Assembly: GCA_024235915.1 (NCBI GenBank)
Contig: JACKLO010000007.1
Location: forward strand, 124,001 to 188,000
Source: Burkholderiaceae bacterium
Lineage (GTDB): Bacteria > Pseudomonadota > Gammaproteobacteria > Burkholderiales > Burkholderiaceae_C
DNA length: 64,000 nucleotides
Direction of reading: 5' to 3'
The notes beneath the pieces were generated by a model. That model saw only the letters and a list, made by a program, of their open reading frames with translations. It had not been told where the DNA came from and did not search any database. This document shows positions 40,183 to 49,529 of the stretch, one piece after another; position 1 is the stretch's first letter; every line of letters starts with the position of its first letter. A program made the position numbers and the translations under genes.

Positions 40183-41445
40183 TCAACCGAGCTGCACGGG
40201 CAGGCGGGCATAACCGCGGAAGCGCAGCCGCCGGTCCCGCACGGGTTCGCCCGCCAGGTTCAACTGCGGGAAGCGCTGGAACAGCCGCCCGAGTGCGATG
40301 CGGCCTTCCATGCGTGCCACATTCATGCCCGAGCAGGCGTGAGCGCCTTGCCCGAAGGCCAGGTGGTGGTTGGGGCTGCGGGCGATGTCCATGCGGTCAG
40401 GGTCCGCACACACCGCCGGGTCGCGGTTGGCCGCGCCGATGGCCAGGTGCACGAAGGTGCCGGCCGGCAGCGTGGTGCCCGAAGGCAGCGGCACCGCATC
40501 GGTGGTCAGGCGGTTGTTGATCTGGATCGGGCTTTCCAGCCGCAGCAGTTCCTCCACCGCCGGGTTGACCAGCGCCGGTTCGGCCAGCAGGCGGGCCAGC
40601 TGGTCGCGGTGCGTCATCAGCAGCACCGCGCCGTTGCCGATCAGGTTGGTGGTGGTCTCGTGGCCGGCGTTGAGCAGGAAGATGCAGTTGTGCATCAGCT
40701 CCGTTTCGTCCAGCGTGCCGTCGGCGTCGCCCAGCATCAGGCGGGTGAGCACGTCGACCTCTGGGTCACCGGGTCGCGCGCGGCGTTCGGCCAGCAAGGT
40801 GCTCAGGCAGCCCAGGAACTCCGTGACCGCTGCATTGCCGGCCGCCTGCACGGCGGCAGAGGGCGCGGGCTCCAGTGCCGACAGGATGGCCAGTGACCAG
40901 CCGCGCAGCGGGCCCCGGTCGGCGCGCGGGATGGCCAGCAGGTTGCCGATCACCTCCACCGGGATCTGCGCCGCGAAGTGTTCGATCAGGTCGGGTGCGC
41001 CGCGCCCGGGCAGGGCGTCGAGCAGGTCGTCCACCAGGCTCACCACGCCGGCTTCCATGCGCGCGATCGCCCGCTGGTTCAGCGCGCCCATCAGGATGCG
41101 CCGCACCCGCGTGTGCCGCGGCGGGTCGTTGAACACCAGGCTGGTGGTGTGGTGGGCGTACAGCGGCGCGTCGGCGCCGAACACCGGCGCGAAGGCCTGC
41201 TGCTTGTCGCTGCTGACGGCAGCGCTGCGGTAGACCGCCAGCACGTCGGCGTAGGCCGTCAGATAGACGTTGCGCTCGTCGAGCCGGTGCACCGGGCTGT
41301 GGCGGCGCAGCGCAGCCCAGAAGGGCGCGGGATGGTCGATGAAGCCGGCGGGCGGATTCGCGAGGCTGAAGTCGCGGATCAGGTCGGGGTTCAGGTCGCG
41401 GCCCTTGCCGTGGTCGCCTGCCGGTGTGTCATGAGGCTCATGCAT
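40183..41445 (-). CDS. Cytochrome P450
   Basis: 420 residues, typical for a soluble bacterial P450. The I-helix oxygen-activation motif is NAGHETTTN near residue 240, the ExxR motif is in EELLRLESP near 280, and the heme-ligand region is FGQGAHACSGMNVARMEGR with the cysteine near residue 367. The substrate is unknown; the overall style (SLVFNDPPRHTRVRRIL) is that of CYP107-like hydroxylases. Redox partners are not adjacent. It is divergent from riboflavin synthase with 41 bases between the starts and leads a minus-strand operon with the AlkD-like protein and a diguanylate cyclase. Confidence 0.95.
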   Translation of the reverse strand: MHEPHDTPAGDHGKGRDLNPDLIRDFSLANPPAGFIDHPAPFWAALRRHSPVHRLDERNVYLTAYADVLAVYRSAAVSSDKQQAFAPVFGADAPLYAHHTTSLVFNDPPRHTRVRRILMGALNQRAIARMEAGVVSLVDDLLDALPGRGAPDLIEHFAAQIPVEVIGNLLAIPRADRGPLRGWSLAILSALEPAPSAAVQAAGNAAVTEFLGCLSTLLAERRARPGDPEVDVLTRLMLGDADGTLDETELMHNCIFLLNAGHETTTNLIGNGAVLLMTHRDQLARLLAEPALVNPAVEELLRLESPIQINNRLTTDAVPLPSGTTLPAGTFVHLAIGAANRDPAVCADPDRMDIARSPNHHLAFGQGAHACSGMNVARMEGRIALGRLFQRFPQLNLAGEPVRDRRLRFRGYARLPVQLG

Positions 41446-41486
41446 GGCCGGCAGTCTAGGCGCCGCCGGCCGCCTATCATTCCCGC

Positions 41487-42128
41487 ATGTTCACCGGCAT
41501 CGTCCAGGGCGTCGCCTCCGCGGCCCGCATCACGGCCCAGTCGGGCCTGCGTCAGATCGTGCTGCAATGCCCGCCGGGGTTCACCTCCGGCCTGCAGATC
41601 GGCGCCAGCGTGGCCGTCGACGGCTGCTGCCTCACGGTGACGCAGGTGGATGGCGACCACGCGCACTTCGACGTCATGCAGCAGACGCTGTCGTTGACGA
41701 CGCTGGGCGGGTTGCTCGAAGGCGGCCGCGTCAATGTGGAGCGCAGCTTCGTCACCGGCGCCGAGGTGGGCGGGCACATCCTGTCGGGCCATGTCGACAC
41801 CACCGCCATCCTGGCGGGCATGCGCACGCCGGAGAACAACCGCGTGCTGCGCTTCGCCGTGCCGGCGCCGTGGATGCGCTACGTCTTCCCCAAGGGCTTC
41901 ATCGCCGTCAACGGCGCCAGCCTGACCGTGGCCGAATGCGGCCGCGAGGCCGACGGCAGCGGCTGGTTCGAGGTCTGGCTGATCCCGGAGACGCTGCGCA
42001 TGACGACCTTTGGCGACAAGGCCGTCGGCGATGCCGTGCACCTGGAGATCGACCGCCAGACGCAGGTGATCGTGGACACGGTGGAACGCGTGCTGGCCGA
42101 GCGGCTGGGGCCTGGCGCCGCGAGCTGA
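41487..42128 (+). CDS. ribE: Riboflavin synthase, alpha subunit
   Basis: 213 residues made of two similar lumazine-binding halves. The N-terminus MFTGIVQGVASA is diagnostic; SVAVDGCCLTV near residue 38 and GHILSGHVDTTAIL near 90 belong to the first half and its junction, and FIAVNGASLTVAE near 137 to the second. The enzyme dismutates two 6,7-dimethyl-8-ribityllumazine molecules to riboflavin. It stands alone here with no other rib gene and no FMN riboswitch upstream (only 41 bases separate it from the divergent P450 gene). The gene symbol ribE is used in Gram-negatives; ribC is a synonym. Confidence 0.96.
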   Translation: MFTGIVQGVASAARITAQSGLRQIVLQCPPGFTSGLQIGASVAVDGCCLTVTQVDGDHAHFDVMQQTLSLTTLGGLLEGGRVNVERSFVTGAEVGGHILSGHVDTTAILAGMRTPENNRVLRFAVPAPWMRYVFPKGFIAVNGASLTVAECGREADGSGWFEVWLIPETLRMTTFGDKAVGDAVHLEIDRQTQVIVDTVERVLAERLGPGAAS

Positions 42129-42199
42129 TCGACCGAGCGGCCGAGCGAACTGGCGGCCGGCTGGCTGCGCTCCGAGCAGAGCGGTGCCGACGTCGCGGA

Positions 42200-42568
42200 T
42201 CAGGCCCTGACGTCCACCACCGGTTCGAAGCCGCCGAAGATCATGCGCTTGCCGTCGAACGGCACGGGCGGGTTCCCCGGCGTGGCTGGGTCCATGCGCG
42301 GGTCTTCCATCATCTTCTTCATGCCGGCATCGCGCGTCGCCTTGTCGGGCCACTCGACCCAGGAGAAAGCCACCGTCTCGTCGGCCGTGGCCTGCACCGC
42401 ACGCCGGAAATCGGTGAGCTTGCCGTCAGGCACGTCGTCGCCCCAGGTCTCCACCACGCGCAGCGCACCGAGTTCGAGGAACAGCGTGTCGAAGCGCTTG
42501 GCGTGGTCGATGAAGGCCTGCTTGCTGGCGGTGGGCACCGCGATCACGAAGCCGTCGATGTAGGACAT
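42200..42568 (-). CDS. DUF1428 family protein
   Basis: 122 residues from ATG 42568, with GAGGAG eight bases upstream. The sequence MSYIDGFVIAVPTASKQAFIDHAK, ALRVVETWGDDVPDGKLTDFRRAVQA, VAFSWVEWPDKATRDAGMKKMMEDPRM and PFDGKRMIFGGFEPVVD is characteristic of the DUF1428 (YbaA-like) family of small dimeric ferredoxin-fold proteins. Their function is unknown. It is convergent with riboflavin synthase, and upstream of it is a 550-base region without a gene. Confidence 0.92.
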   Translation of the reverse strand: MSYIDGFVIAVPTASKQAFIDHAKRFDTLFLELGALRVVETWGDDVPDGKLTDFRRAVQATADETVAFSWVEWPDKATRDAGMKKMMEDPRMDPATPGNPPVPFDGKRMIFGGFEPVVDVRA

Positions 42569-43118
42569 GGGGGTGCTCCTCTTTGCGGTGCATTCATGGA
42601 ACGGACGCACGGGAGTGTGCGACTGAGAACTCGACGCGCGAGGGGCCGTGATTTCGACAACGCGTTGCGAAGCACGTTTCCGCTTCAGATGACCGTAGAC
42701 GGCCACAACCGGTCAGTCATCCCGCACTCCAGTTTCGGCCGCGGTGAGTCCCCGACGGACCACATTGCGGCAGTCAGTTCGGCGGCCTGTGCGGCCCAAC
42801 TCGACCAGGATGAGGCGGTGGCAAGTGGCAGCTTTCGCGATGTACGGTAACGCATTGGCCGGGTTCGATAGCGCGAGCCGATGCCTTTGTCAGGGACGTC
42901 ATCGCCTTGGCGTAGTACGGCTCGACCAACGTCACCAGCTTCGCGCACGGCACCACGCGATCCGTCTCTTCGTGGAAGTCGCGCATGCGCGTCCGCTTCG
43001 TCGACTGGATGTCGTGGGTTCCATGGCATGAAGGAACCCGAGCACGACGGCGATGCGACGAGGGTGCCATCCATGCTGCGCCGTGGCAACGCAGAATCAT
43101 GGCCCTCGATGCACGGGG
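42569..43118. other. Gene-poor stretch with an IS5-like transposase remnant
   Basis: 550 bases between the DUF1428 gene and a diguanylate cyclase gene. Short open frames on both strands have no family character except for a piece of about 33 codons on the minus strand (42903-43001) that reads like the N-terminus of an IS5-family transposase. No terminal inverted repeats were found by eye. The sequence looks like eroded mobile-element DNA. Confidence 0.5.
42903..43001 (-). pseudogene. Remnant of an IS5-family transposase N-terminus
   Basis: The minus-strand frame reads TKRTRMRDFHEETDRVVPCAK followed by LVTLVEPYYAKA. IS5-type transposases have near their N-terminus a block of the form KxTRRExFLxEMDRVVPWAxLxALIEPYYPKxG. 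The fit is good for about 33 residues; the tryptophan of VPW has become cysteine and the basic GRPP continuation is missing. Nothing downstream in that frame resembles the rest of a transposase, so only a fragment survives. Recognition rests on memory of the family pattern. Confidence 0.55.
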
Positions 43119-44732
43119 TCAATTACCGCCGATGATGCGGTTGCGACCAGCCCTCTTCGCCTCGTACAGGCGGGCGTCGGCGCGCGCGACGACGGCGTCG
43201 AAGCTGTCTTCGGCCCGCACCTCAGCCCAGCCGCCGCTGATGGTGACCCGAAAGCCCGGCGTGAGCGGCTCCCAGTCCTGGTTCTGCACGACCAGTCGCA
43301 GGCGCTCGGCCAGCTCCGGCAGGCCGGCATCGGGGGGCTCGGCCAGTAGGACCACGAACTCTTCGCCGCCGTAGCGGCCGAGCAGGTCTGAACCACGCAA
43401 GGTCTGCCTCACCACCTGGCAAACGCGGCGCAGGACGTCGTCGCCCACCCGGTGGGAATACCGGTCGTTGACCGTCTTGAAGTGGTCCAAGTCGAAAATC
43501 AGCGCCACGATGGCGCGGCCGGCTTGCTGCCGCCGCGCGAACTCGGCCTCCAGCGCGCGCCGGTTCGGCACGCCGGTCAACGGGTCGGTCGTGGCTTGAT
43601 GCGAGAGGTCCTCGTTCACGTCGCGCAGCGACTCGAACTGCAGGCGGATCGACTCTTCAGAAATCCGCAGCCCCAGCTTCGACACCCGCGCCTGGAGCAT
43701 CGCTAGCATGTGCTCCCGCAGATGCGCGGCCACGAGCGCCTGGCAGTCATGGGCTTCGCGCCACTCGCCGTTGACGAGGGCCAGCCTCGCCAGCGCCTGC
43801 CACTCCCAGACCTTGAGGGCTGCAAGCTCGGCCTCGCCGCGCCGGAGCTGGGTTCGGGCTTCGGCAGCCAGATGCAGGGCTTCGTTGTGCTGCCCCTCCT
43901 GCGCAAGCAGCACTGCCAGTTCCACGCGGGCCGTCTTGGCAAATTCCGAACCGTGGGCTTGCTGCTGCGCCAAGGCCTGCCGCAGCAACGCCTTGGCGCT
44001 GTCGCGTTGGCCGCTCCTCGACAGGACCAGCCCGCACATCACCAGCGCATAGAGCAGCGCTTCGCCCTTCAGCAGATGCAGATCATCCTGAACGAGCTGC
44101 GCCAGACCCAGCGCAGACTGCAGATGTGCCTCGCTGACCTGCGGACGGTGCAGGCGCACCTCGTCGGCGCAGGCGAGCAGCAGATTCATCAGGTTCACGC
44201 GCGCGGCGCAGGCCTGCAGCGAGCGCGGGCCCGAGGCCTGCTCGGTGACCTGGAGATGCTGGCTCACGATCCGCAGCGCCGCGGCAGTGAGCCCCTGGCT
44301 CTTGTAGCAATTGCTCAGCGCGTGGTTGACAAAGGCACGTTGCCCCGGCGCGAGCGCGGTGTCGGTCAGCAAGTCGAGACTGTGCGCCAAGTGCCGGGCC
44401 GCAGCGTCAGCGTGGCCGGCCACGACGGTCAATCGCGCCGCCATGTAGGCGCTGGCCAGCAGTTCGCCAACCTTGTCACCAAGCTGTCGATAGCCTTGCA
44501 GCGCCCTGTCCAGCCAGGCGACCGAGAGGTCAAAGTCGGCCCCGCGGACCAGCTTGCGTCCGAAGTGGAGTGCCAGCGCTGCAGCTACGTCGGGCCTTTG
44601 GGTTTGGCGTGCCTGCTCATACAGCTGCGTGCAAGCGCGGTCCAGCTCAGACACAGGATCAACAGCGATGCGCTCCAAGAGCGCGTCGAGGCGCTGCTGC
44701 CAGTTGTCTGCCGTTGACTCGGAGTCCTGCAT
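43119..44732 (-). CDS. Cytoplasmic diguanylate cyclase with helical-repeat sensor region
   Basis: 537 residues from ATG 44732 (MQDSESTADNWQQRLDALL); the frame is open upstream but without recognisable sequence. There is no signal peptide or transmembrane helix. Residues about 10-360 are TPR-like helices (RKLVRGADFDLSVAWLDRALQGYRQLGD, KALLRQALAQQQAHGSEFAKTARVELAVLLAQEGQHNEAL), then a short coiled-coil linker and a GGDEF domain with RYGGEEF near residue 455. An inhibitory-site motif RxxD (RGSD) lies five residues upstream. It should make cyclic-di-GMP with feedback control. The linker VSKLGLRISEESIRLQFESLRDVNEDLSHQATTDPLTG resembles a dimerising helix. Confidence 0.92.
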   Translation of the reverse strand: MQDSESTADNWQQRLDALLERIAVDPVSELDRACTQLYEQARQTQRPDVAAALALHFGRKLVRGADFDLSVAWLDRALQGYRQLGDKVGELLASAYMAARLTVVAGHADAAARHLAHSLDLLTDTALAPGQRAFVNHALSNCYKSQGLTAAALRIVSQHLQVTEQASGPRSLQACAARVNLMNLLLACADEVRLHRPQVSEAHLQSALGLAQLVQDDLHLLKGEALLYALVMCGLVLSRSGQRDSAKALLRQALAQQQAHGSEFAKTARVELAVLLAQEGQHNEALHLAAEARTQLRRGEAELAALKVWEWQALARLALVNGEWREAHDCQALVAAHLREHMLAMLQARVSKLGLRISEESIRLQFESLRDVNEDLSHQATTDPLTGVPNRRALEAEFARRQQAGRAIVALIFDLDHFKTVNDRYSHRVGDDVLRRVCQVVRQTLRGSDLLGRYGGEEFVVLLAEPPDAGLPELAERLRLVVQNQDWEPLTPGFRVTISGGWAEVRAEDSFDAVVARADARLYEAKRAGRNRIIGGN

Positions 44733-45312
44733 GTGCCCAACCCGTGTTCGGCAGCCAGTGTAGGTGCCCGGCTTGGCGGCGGGCACCGCCGCGTGAAGGC
44801 CCGCAGTCAGCACCGATGCGCTGATGCCCGAAAGGGTCTGCCGGTTGCCCAGGGCACTGGCACTCAGGCGAGGTACAGCGGGCGTGGCGCCGCCGAGCGC
44901 CGTCTGCCCCGCATGAGACTGCCGGCCGGTGGCTTGCACGATGGGCTCTCGAAGGCGCGAACCCCCACGCTCTCAAGCCGTGCATCGCGTCTCAATTGCC
45001 CCGAGGGCTGCCCGCCGACGTGTGTCCTCCGCAGCGGGGCGATCCTGCGCGCGATCGCGGGTGTGTTCGACCGGCAGCTTCAGGGCAGCGAGATCAGGGC
45101 GCCGCAAGTCGCAGATGGGTCGGCCTGAGTTGGCCAGCACGCTGAACTCGTCGCTAAAGATGTCGTTGCGAATTTGCCCCCCGGAAGTTGCCGCTCGCGG
45201 TCGCCGCTGTTCCACCCGATGCAGCCCTCTACCCGCGTGCAGCGGGTCTGCTTCTGGCCCCTCCGGGAGTGGCCAAGCGCGGCAAGGCCAAGGCAAGCCC
45301 AACCGCAACAGA
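44733..45312. other. 580-base stretch with no convincing gene
   Basis: The region between the cytoplasmic diguanylate cyclase and cheW has open frames on both strands (for example minus strand 44973-45329) but none matches a known family, has a good start site, or shows clear domain structure. It could hold a decayed gene. No repeats or tRNA-like folds were seen. Confidence 0.4.
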
Positions 45313-45885
45313 TCATCCCCCCATGTCAACGGCCGACATCAGACCTTCGATGTCCATGAGGATGAGCATGCGTTCCTTGGCCTTGCCGTCGTCTTCCTTC
45401 ACGGCGGCTGGGGTGATGCTGCCGATGCCGATGATGTAGCCCGAATCAATCCCGGTGGCCAGTTCCGGGGCGGGCTTGATGTGCTCGCCGGTGAGTTCGA
45501 GCACGTCGGAGACCGAGTCCACGACGGCACCGACGACGCGCCCGCGCACGTTGAGCACGATGACGACGGTGAAGCCGTTGTACTCGGCGCTGTCGCAGCC
45601 GAGCTTCAGGCGCAGGTCGACGATGGGGACGATGACGCCGCGCAAGTTGACCACGCCCTTGATGAAGTGCGGGGCATTGGCGATGCGTGTGGGGGGCTCG
45701 TAGGAGCGGATCTCCTGCACGCGCAGGATGTCGATACCGTACTCCTCACCGCCGAGCCGAAAGGTGAGGTACTCGCCGCTGCGCGCGGTGGTCTTGCCTC
45801 CGCAGAAGGCCAAGTTCTCTGCCTGACGGACGGCTTCGTGTTCAGCAACGTGGGCCACCGGGGTGGCTTCGACGATCATGTCCAT
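45313..45885 (-). CDS. cheW: Chemotaxis coupling protein CheW
   Basis: 190 residues from ATG 45885, with AGGAG eight bases upstream; upstream in-frame codons have no family similarity. The CheW domain covers residues about 35-180: EYLTFRLGGEEYGIDILRVQEIR, NAPHFIKGVVNLRGVIVPIVDLRLKLG, VVIVLNVRGRVVGAVVDSVSDVL, and a C-terminal LILMDIEGLMS. CheW bridges receptors to the kinase CheA. It is the last gene of the receptor operon, 20 bases after the Tar/Tsr-like receptor. CheA, CheR and CheB are not in the window, so this is an accessory receptor/CheW set. Confidence 0.95.
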   Translation of the reverse strand: MDMIVEATPVAHVAEHEAVRQAENLAFCGGKTTARSGEYLTFRLGGEEYGIDILRVQEIRSYEPPTRIANAPHFIKGVVNLRGVIVPIVDLRLKLGCDSAEYNGFTVVIVLNVRGRVVGAVVDSVSDVLELTGEHIKPAPELATGIDSGYIIGIGSITPAAVKEDDGKAKERMLILMDIEGLMSAVDMGG

Positions 45886-45905
45886 GGTCGCGCTCCTGTG
45901 AAGGT

Positions 45906-47642
45906 TCAGAACGAGGTCCACTCGTCGCTGGTGTCGGCAGCCTGGGCCAACTGAGGTGTCGGTGCGGCCGCTGCTGCCGCAGTGGCCTTGGGTGTTGCGG
46001 GCCGGGCCTGTGCCACCTTGGTCACCACCCATGCGGCGGCCTCCTTGATGGGCGCCTGGGTTACAGGTGCGGCCACCGCTGCGTAGTTGGGCGAGCCCGT
46101 GCTGCCCTGGCCCTGCGCCAGCTTGAACACCGCCACCGCCTGCACCAGGGACTGTGCCTGCTGCTTGAGGCTCTCGGCAGCGGCGGCGGATTCCTCCACC
46201 AGCGCCGCGTTCTGCTGCGTGACCTGGTCCATCTGGCTCACGGCATCGCCCACCTGGGTCACGCCCTGGCTCTGCTCGACGCTGGACGCGCTGATCTCGC
46301 CCATGATGTCGGTGACGCGGCGGATGGCACCGACCACCTCGTCCATCGTCGTGCCGGCCTGGTCGGCCAGGGCCGAGCCGGACTCCACGCGCTCGACGCT
46401 GTCGGTGATCAGGCTCTTGATCTCCTTGGCCGCGTCGGCGCTGCGCTGTGCCAGCGTGCGCACCTCGCCGGCCACCACCGCGAAGCCGCGGCCCTGTTCG
46501 CCGGCGCGGGCGGCTTCCACCGCCGCGTTGAGGGCCAGGATGTTGGTCTGGAAGGCGATGCCGTCGATGGTGCCGATGATGTCGGCGATCCTCTGCGAGC
46601 TGGCCTGGATGCCCTTCATGGTGTCGACCACCTGGGCGACGACCTGGCCACCCTTGACGGCGACCTCGCTGGCGCCCTGGGCCAGCTGGTTGGCCTGGCG
46701 GGCGTTGTCGGCGTTCTGCCTGACAGTCGAGCCCAGTTCCTCCATCGACGCGGCCGTCTCCTGCAGCGAGGAGGCCTGCTGCTCGGTCCGGCTGGAGAGA
46801 TCCTGATTGCCCTGCGCGATTTGGGCACTGGCCGTGGCCACCTGCTCGGCATTGCCCTTGACCTCTGCGACCATGTTCACCATGCGTCGCTGCATCTGCG
46901 CCATGGCGGTCAGCAATTGGCGAGTGTCGTCATTGCCAGTGGCGTGAATGGGCTGAGTCAGGTCGCCCTCGGCCAGATGATCCGCGGCATCGACGGCACG
47001 ACGGATCGGGCCGGCAAGTTGACGGGCCAGCCACAGCGCACCCAGCACCAGACCAGCCAGCGAGCAGCCCGATGCCAGGAGGATCAGCCACAGGGTCTGG
47101 GCTACAGCCGCATCTGCCGCGTCTGCGTGCGCCTTTGCTTCGGCTTCGAGCAGCCCGCTCAGCGCCTCCAGTTGGTCTTCCAGGGCCGCAAAGTCGGTCT
47201 GCAGCGCCGGCTGTTCGGCACGGGCCGCATCCACGCTATCGACTGACGAGGCGATCAATCGGCCGGCCGTCTGGGCGTAGCGCTCAGCAACAGGCTGAGC
47301 CGCTGCCAGCGCGCTACGCGACTCGTCGCCGATCGGGAATTCGCCGATTCGGGCCAATTCGCGCAGGATCGTTTCGGTGTGGTCCTTCAGGTCAGCCCTG
47401 GCATCGGAGACCCCCTGCACATTCGATTCGAAGGCCGCCAGCAGGGCACGCTGCGCATCACCTCGGATCGCGTCGTGCATCATGTCAGCAGCCTGCCCGG
47501 CCGACATCGCCTGCGAAGCCTGTGTCGCCAGACGGATGGACTCGCTCATCCGACTGGCCGACACTGCCCCGATGGCGCCGGCGATACCGACCAGCAGCGC
47601 AGCAGCGGCTCCGAAGGCCAGCACTTGTTGACGAATGTTCAT
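45906..47642 (-). CDS. Methyl-accepting chemotaxis protein with C-terminal CheR/CheB-tether pentapeptide
   Basis: 578 residues. TM1 is near residues 7-29, a four-helix-type periplasmic sensor at about 30-185, TM2 near 185-208, and HAMP near 208-260. The signalling domain has the conserved hairpin tip IDGIAFQTNILALNAAVEAARAGEQGRGFAVVAGEVRTLAQRSA. Glutamine/glutamate methylation regions flank it (EQQASSLQETAASMEELGSTVRQNA). A 70-residue Ala/Pro-rich linker leads to the terminal EWTSF, matching the xWxxF pentapeptide that recruits CheR/CheB. The signal detected is unknown. It lies between the Aer-like receptor (71-base gap) and cheW. Confidence 0.94.
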   Translation of the reverse strand: MNIRQQVLAFGAAAALLVGIAGAIGAVSASRMSESIRLATQASQAMSAGQAADMMHDAIRGDAQRALLAAFESNVQGVSDARADLKDHTETILRELARIGEFPIGDESRSALAAAQPVAERYAQTAGRLIASSVDSVDAARAEQPALQTDFAALEDQLEALSGLLEAEAKAHADAADAAVAQTLWLILLASGCSLAGLVLGALWLARQLAGPIRRAVDAADHLAEGDLTQPIHATGNDDTRQLLTAMAQMQRRMVNMVAEVKGNAEQVATASAQIAQGNQDLSSRTEQQASSLQETAASMEELGSTVRQNADNARQANQLAQGASEVAVKGGQVVAQVVDTMKGIQASSQRIADIIGTIDGIAFQTNILALNAAVEAARAGEQGRGFAVVAGEVRTLAQRSADAAKEIKSLITDSVERVESGSALADQAGTTMDEVVGAIRRVTDIMGEISASSVEQSQGVTQVGDAVSQMDQVTQQNAALVEESAAAAESLKQQAQSLVQAVAVFKLAQGQGSTGSPNYAAVAAPVTQAPIKEAAAWVVTKVAQARPATPKATAAAAAAPTPQLAQAADTSDEWTSF

Positions 47643-47713
47643 CGTGGTCTCCTTTTGGCGTCAGGTTCTCGTTTCCACGATGGCGTGGTCAAGATGCCCG
47701 TGCTCGGGCTTGG

Positions 47714-49468
47714 TCAGAAGGTGGTCCATGCCGACTCGTCGGCCGGTATCGGGGCAACTGCAGACGCAGCAGAGGGCTGTGCCGCCGAAGTCAGACCAGG
47801 CGTCGGGTTGGCCTTCAGGACAGCAGTGGGCTTCACGGGTACCGCTGCGTCAGCCGCACTGGCCTTGGCGTTACGGCGCAGGTCCACCGCGTCGCTGTCG
47901 CAGATCGTGCTGTCGGTCTTGCTCAGCCGGAACAGGCGCATCGCTTGTGTCAGGCTGACCACCTGCTGCTGCAGCGAACCTGTGGCGGCCGCCAGTTGCT
48001 CGACCATCGCCGCGTTCTGCTGGGTCACGCCGTCCAGGTGCGTCACGGCCTCTGTGACCTGCCCCACGCCGGCCAGTTGCTCCGATGTCGCCGCATTGAT
48101 CGACTCCAGCGTCGCGGAGACCTCGCCGACGGTGCCCAGGGCCTCGTTCATCGCCCGCTGGGCCGTCTCCGTGTGCTGCACGCCGGCGTCGACACGCTCC
48201 GACGAGGTCGCGATCAGGCCGCGCACCTCCTTGGCCGACTGACTCGTCCGCTGTGCCAGGGCGCGCACCTCGGACGCCACCACCGCGAAACCGCGGCCGG
48301 CTTCACCCGCGCGGGCCGCCTCCACCGCTGCGTTCAGCGCGAGGATGTTGGTCTGGAACGCGATGCCTTCGATGACCTGGATGATGTCGCTGATGCGCTG
48401 GGACGACTCGCGGATCGCGCCCATGGACGTCACGACCTCCTGCACCGCACGTTCGCTGCGCTGCGCGACCTCGCCCATGCTGCCGGCCAGCGAGGCGCCG
48501 GTTGACGCATGCTGTGCCGTGCCGCGGACGGTGCCGTTGATCTGCTCCATCGAGGCCGCCGTTTGCTCCAGGCTGCTGGCCTGCGCCTCGGTACGTGCGG
48601 ACAGGTCCTGCCCGCCGGCCGCGATCTCCTCGGCGGCGTGGCGCACGTTCTCGATCTCGGCGCGCACGTCGCCAATCGTCGTCCGCAGGTTCACACCCAC
48701 CTGGGACAACGCGAGCTGGGCCAGGCCAAGCTGCCCCGGCGCGCCCGTCTTCACGCCATGGGCCAGATCGCCGGCTGCCAGCTGCAGTGCGTCCTGTACC
48801 AGCGACCCGAGTTCGCGCTGGCTGCGCCCGTAGCTCAGGACCCACGCCGCTGCCGCCATGGCCAGCGCGCCCGGCACCCACAGGGCCGCCGGCAGCGCCT
48901 GCGCGGCCAGCGCCGAGACGAACACGGCGCCCAGCGTGGCAGCACCGCCGACGCCCCAGCGGCGCGCCTGCGCGCCGATCGCACGTAGCGTGCGGCCGCC
49001 CCGACCGAGCGGCACCACCTGGCCGCGCCGGATCCCGGTCTTCAGGCGACCACTGGCCGCCTCCTGCTGCATGCGGACATACAGCGCCTCTGCGGCCTGG
49101 ATGGCGTTGCGGTCCGGCACCGTGCGCACGGAGAGGTAGCCCGTGATCTGCTCACCGGCCTTGATGGGGGTGGCGTTGGCCAGCACCCAGTAGAAGTCTC
49201 CGTTCTTGCGGCGATTCTTGACCAGGCCCTGCCAAGGCAGGCCGCCGGCGATGGTGTCCCACATGTCCCGGAAGGCTTCTTCCGGCATGTCCGGGTGGCG
49301 CACGAGGTTGTGCGGCTGGCCGAGCAATTCCGTGGCGCTGAAGCCGCTCGCTTCGACGAAGGCCTGGTTGCAGTGGATGATCCGTCCCTTGAGGTCGGTC
49401 ACGGACACCAGCGTCTGGCCGTCCCGGAGTGGGTATTCCTGTTGAGTGACGGGCAGGTTCTTGCGCAT
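47714..49468 (-). CDS. Aer-like PAS-domain methyl-accepting chemotaxis protein
   Basis: 584 residues. The N-terminus MRKNLPVTQQEYPLRDGQTLVSVTDLKGRIIHCNQAFVEASGF is a PAS domain of the Aer class (residues about 10-120; NRRKNGDFYWVLANATPI, and FAD-type sensing is expected). A paired hydrophobic region lies near residues 170-210, followed by HAMP and the signalling domain with the tip IEGIAFQTNILALNAAVEAARAGEAGRGFAVVASEVRALAQR. The C-terminal linker ends in AWTTF, again a CheR/CheB-tether-like pentapeptide. It probably senses redox state or oxygen for energy taxis. It starts 61 bases after the upstream receptor gene. Confidence 0.94.
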   Translation of the reverse strand: MRKNLPVTQQEYPLRDGQTLVSVTDLKGRIIHCNQAFVEASGFSATELLGQPHNLVRHPDMPEEAFRDMWDTIAGGLPWQGLVKNRRKNGDFYWVLANATPIKAGEQITGYLSVRTVPDRNAIQAAEALYVRMQQEAASGRLKTGIRRGQVVPLGRGGRTLRAIGAQARRWGVGGAATLGAVFVSALAAQALPAALWVPGALAMAAAAWVLSYGRSQRELGSLVQDALQLAAGDLAHGVKTGAPGQLGLAQLALSQVGVNLRTTIGDVRAEIENVRHAAEEIAAGGQDLSARTEAQASSLEQTAASMEQINGTVRGTAQHASTGASLAGSMGEVAQRSERAVQEVVTSMGAIRESSQRISDIIQVIEGIAFQTNILALNAAVEAARAGEAGRGFAVVASEVRALAQRTSQSAKEVRGLIATSSERVDAGVQHTETAQRAMNEALGTVGEVSATLESINAATSEQLAGVGQVTEAVTHLDGVTQQNAAMVEQLAAATGSLQQQVVSLTQAMRLFRLSKTDSTICDSDAVDLRRNAKASAADAAVPVKPTAVLKANPTPGLTSAAQPSAASAVAPIPADESAWTTF

Positions 49469-49529
49469 GGAGGCTTCCTCGGCAGGTTCGCAGCGTTGGA
49501 CGTGACGTGCTGATGGGTTGCCTGCAGGG

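Noticed and set aside
44973..45329. 118-codon minus-strand frame between the cyclase and cheW
   Set aside because: No family resemblance, poor start context, and overlap with the end of cheW; not reported as a gene.
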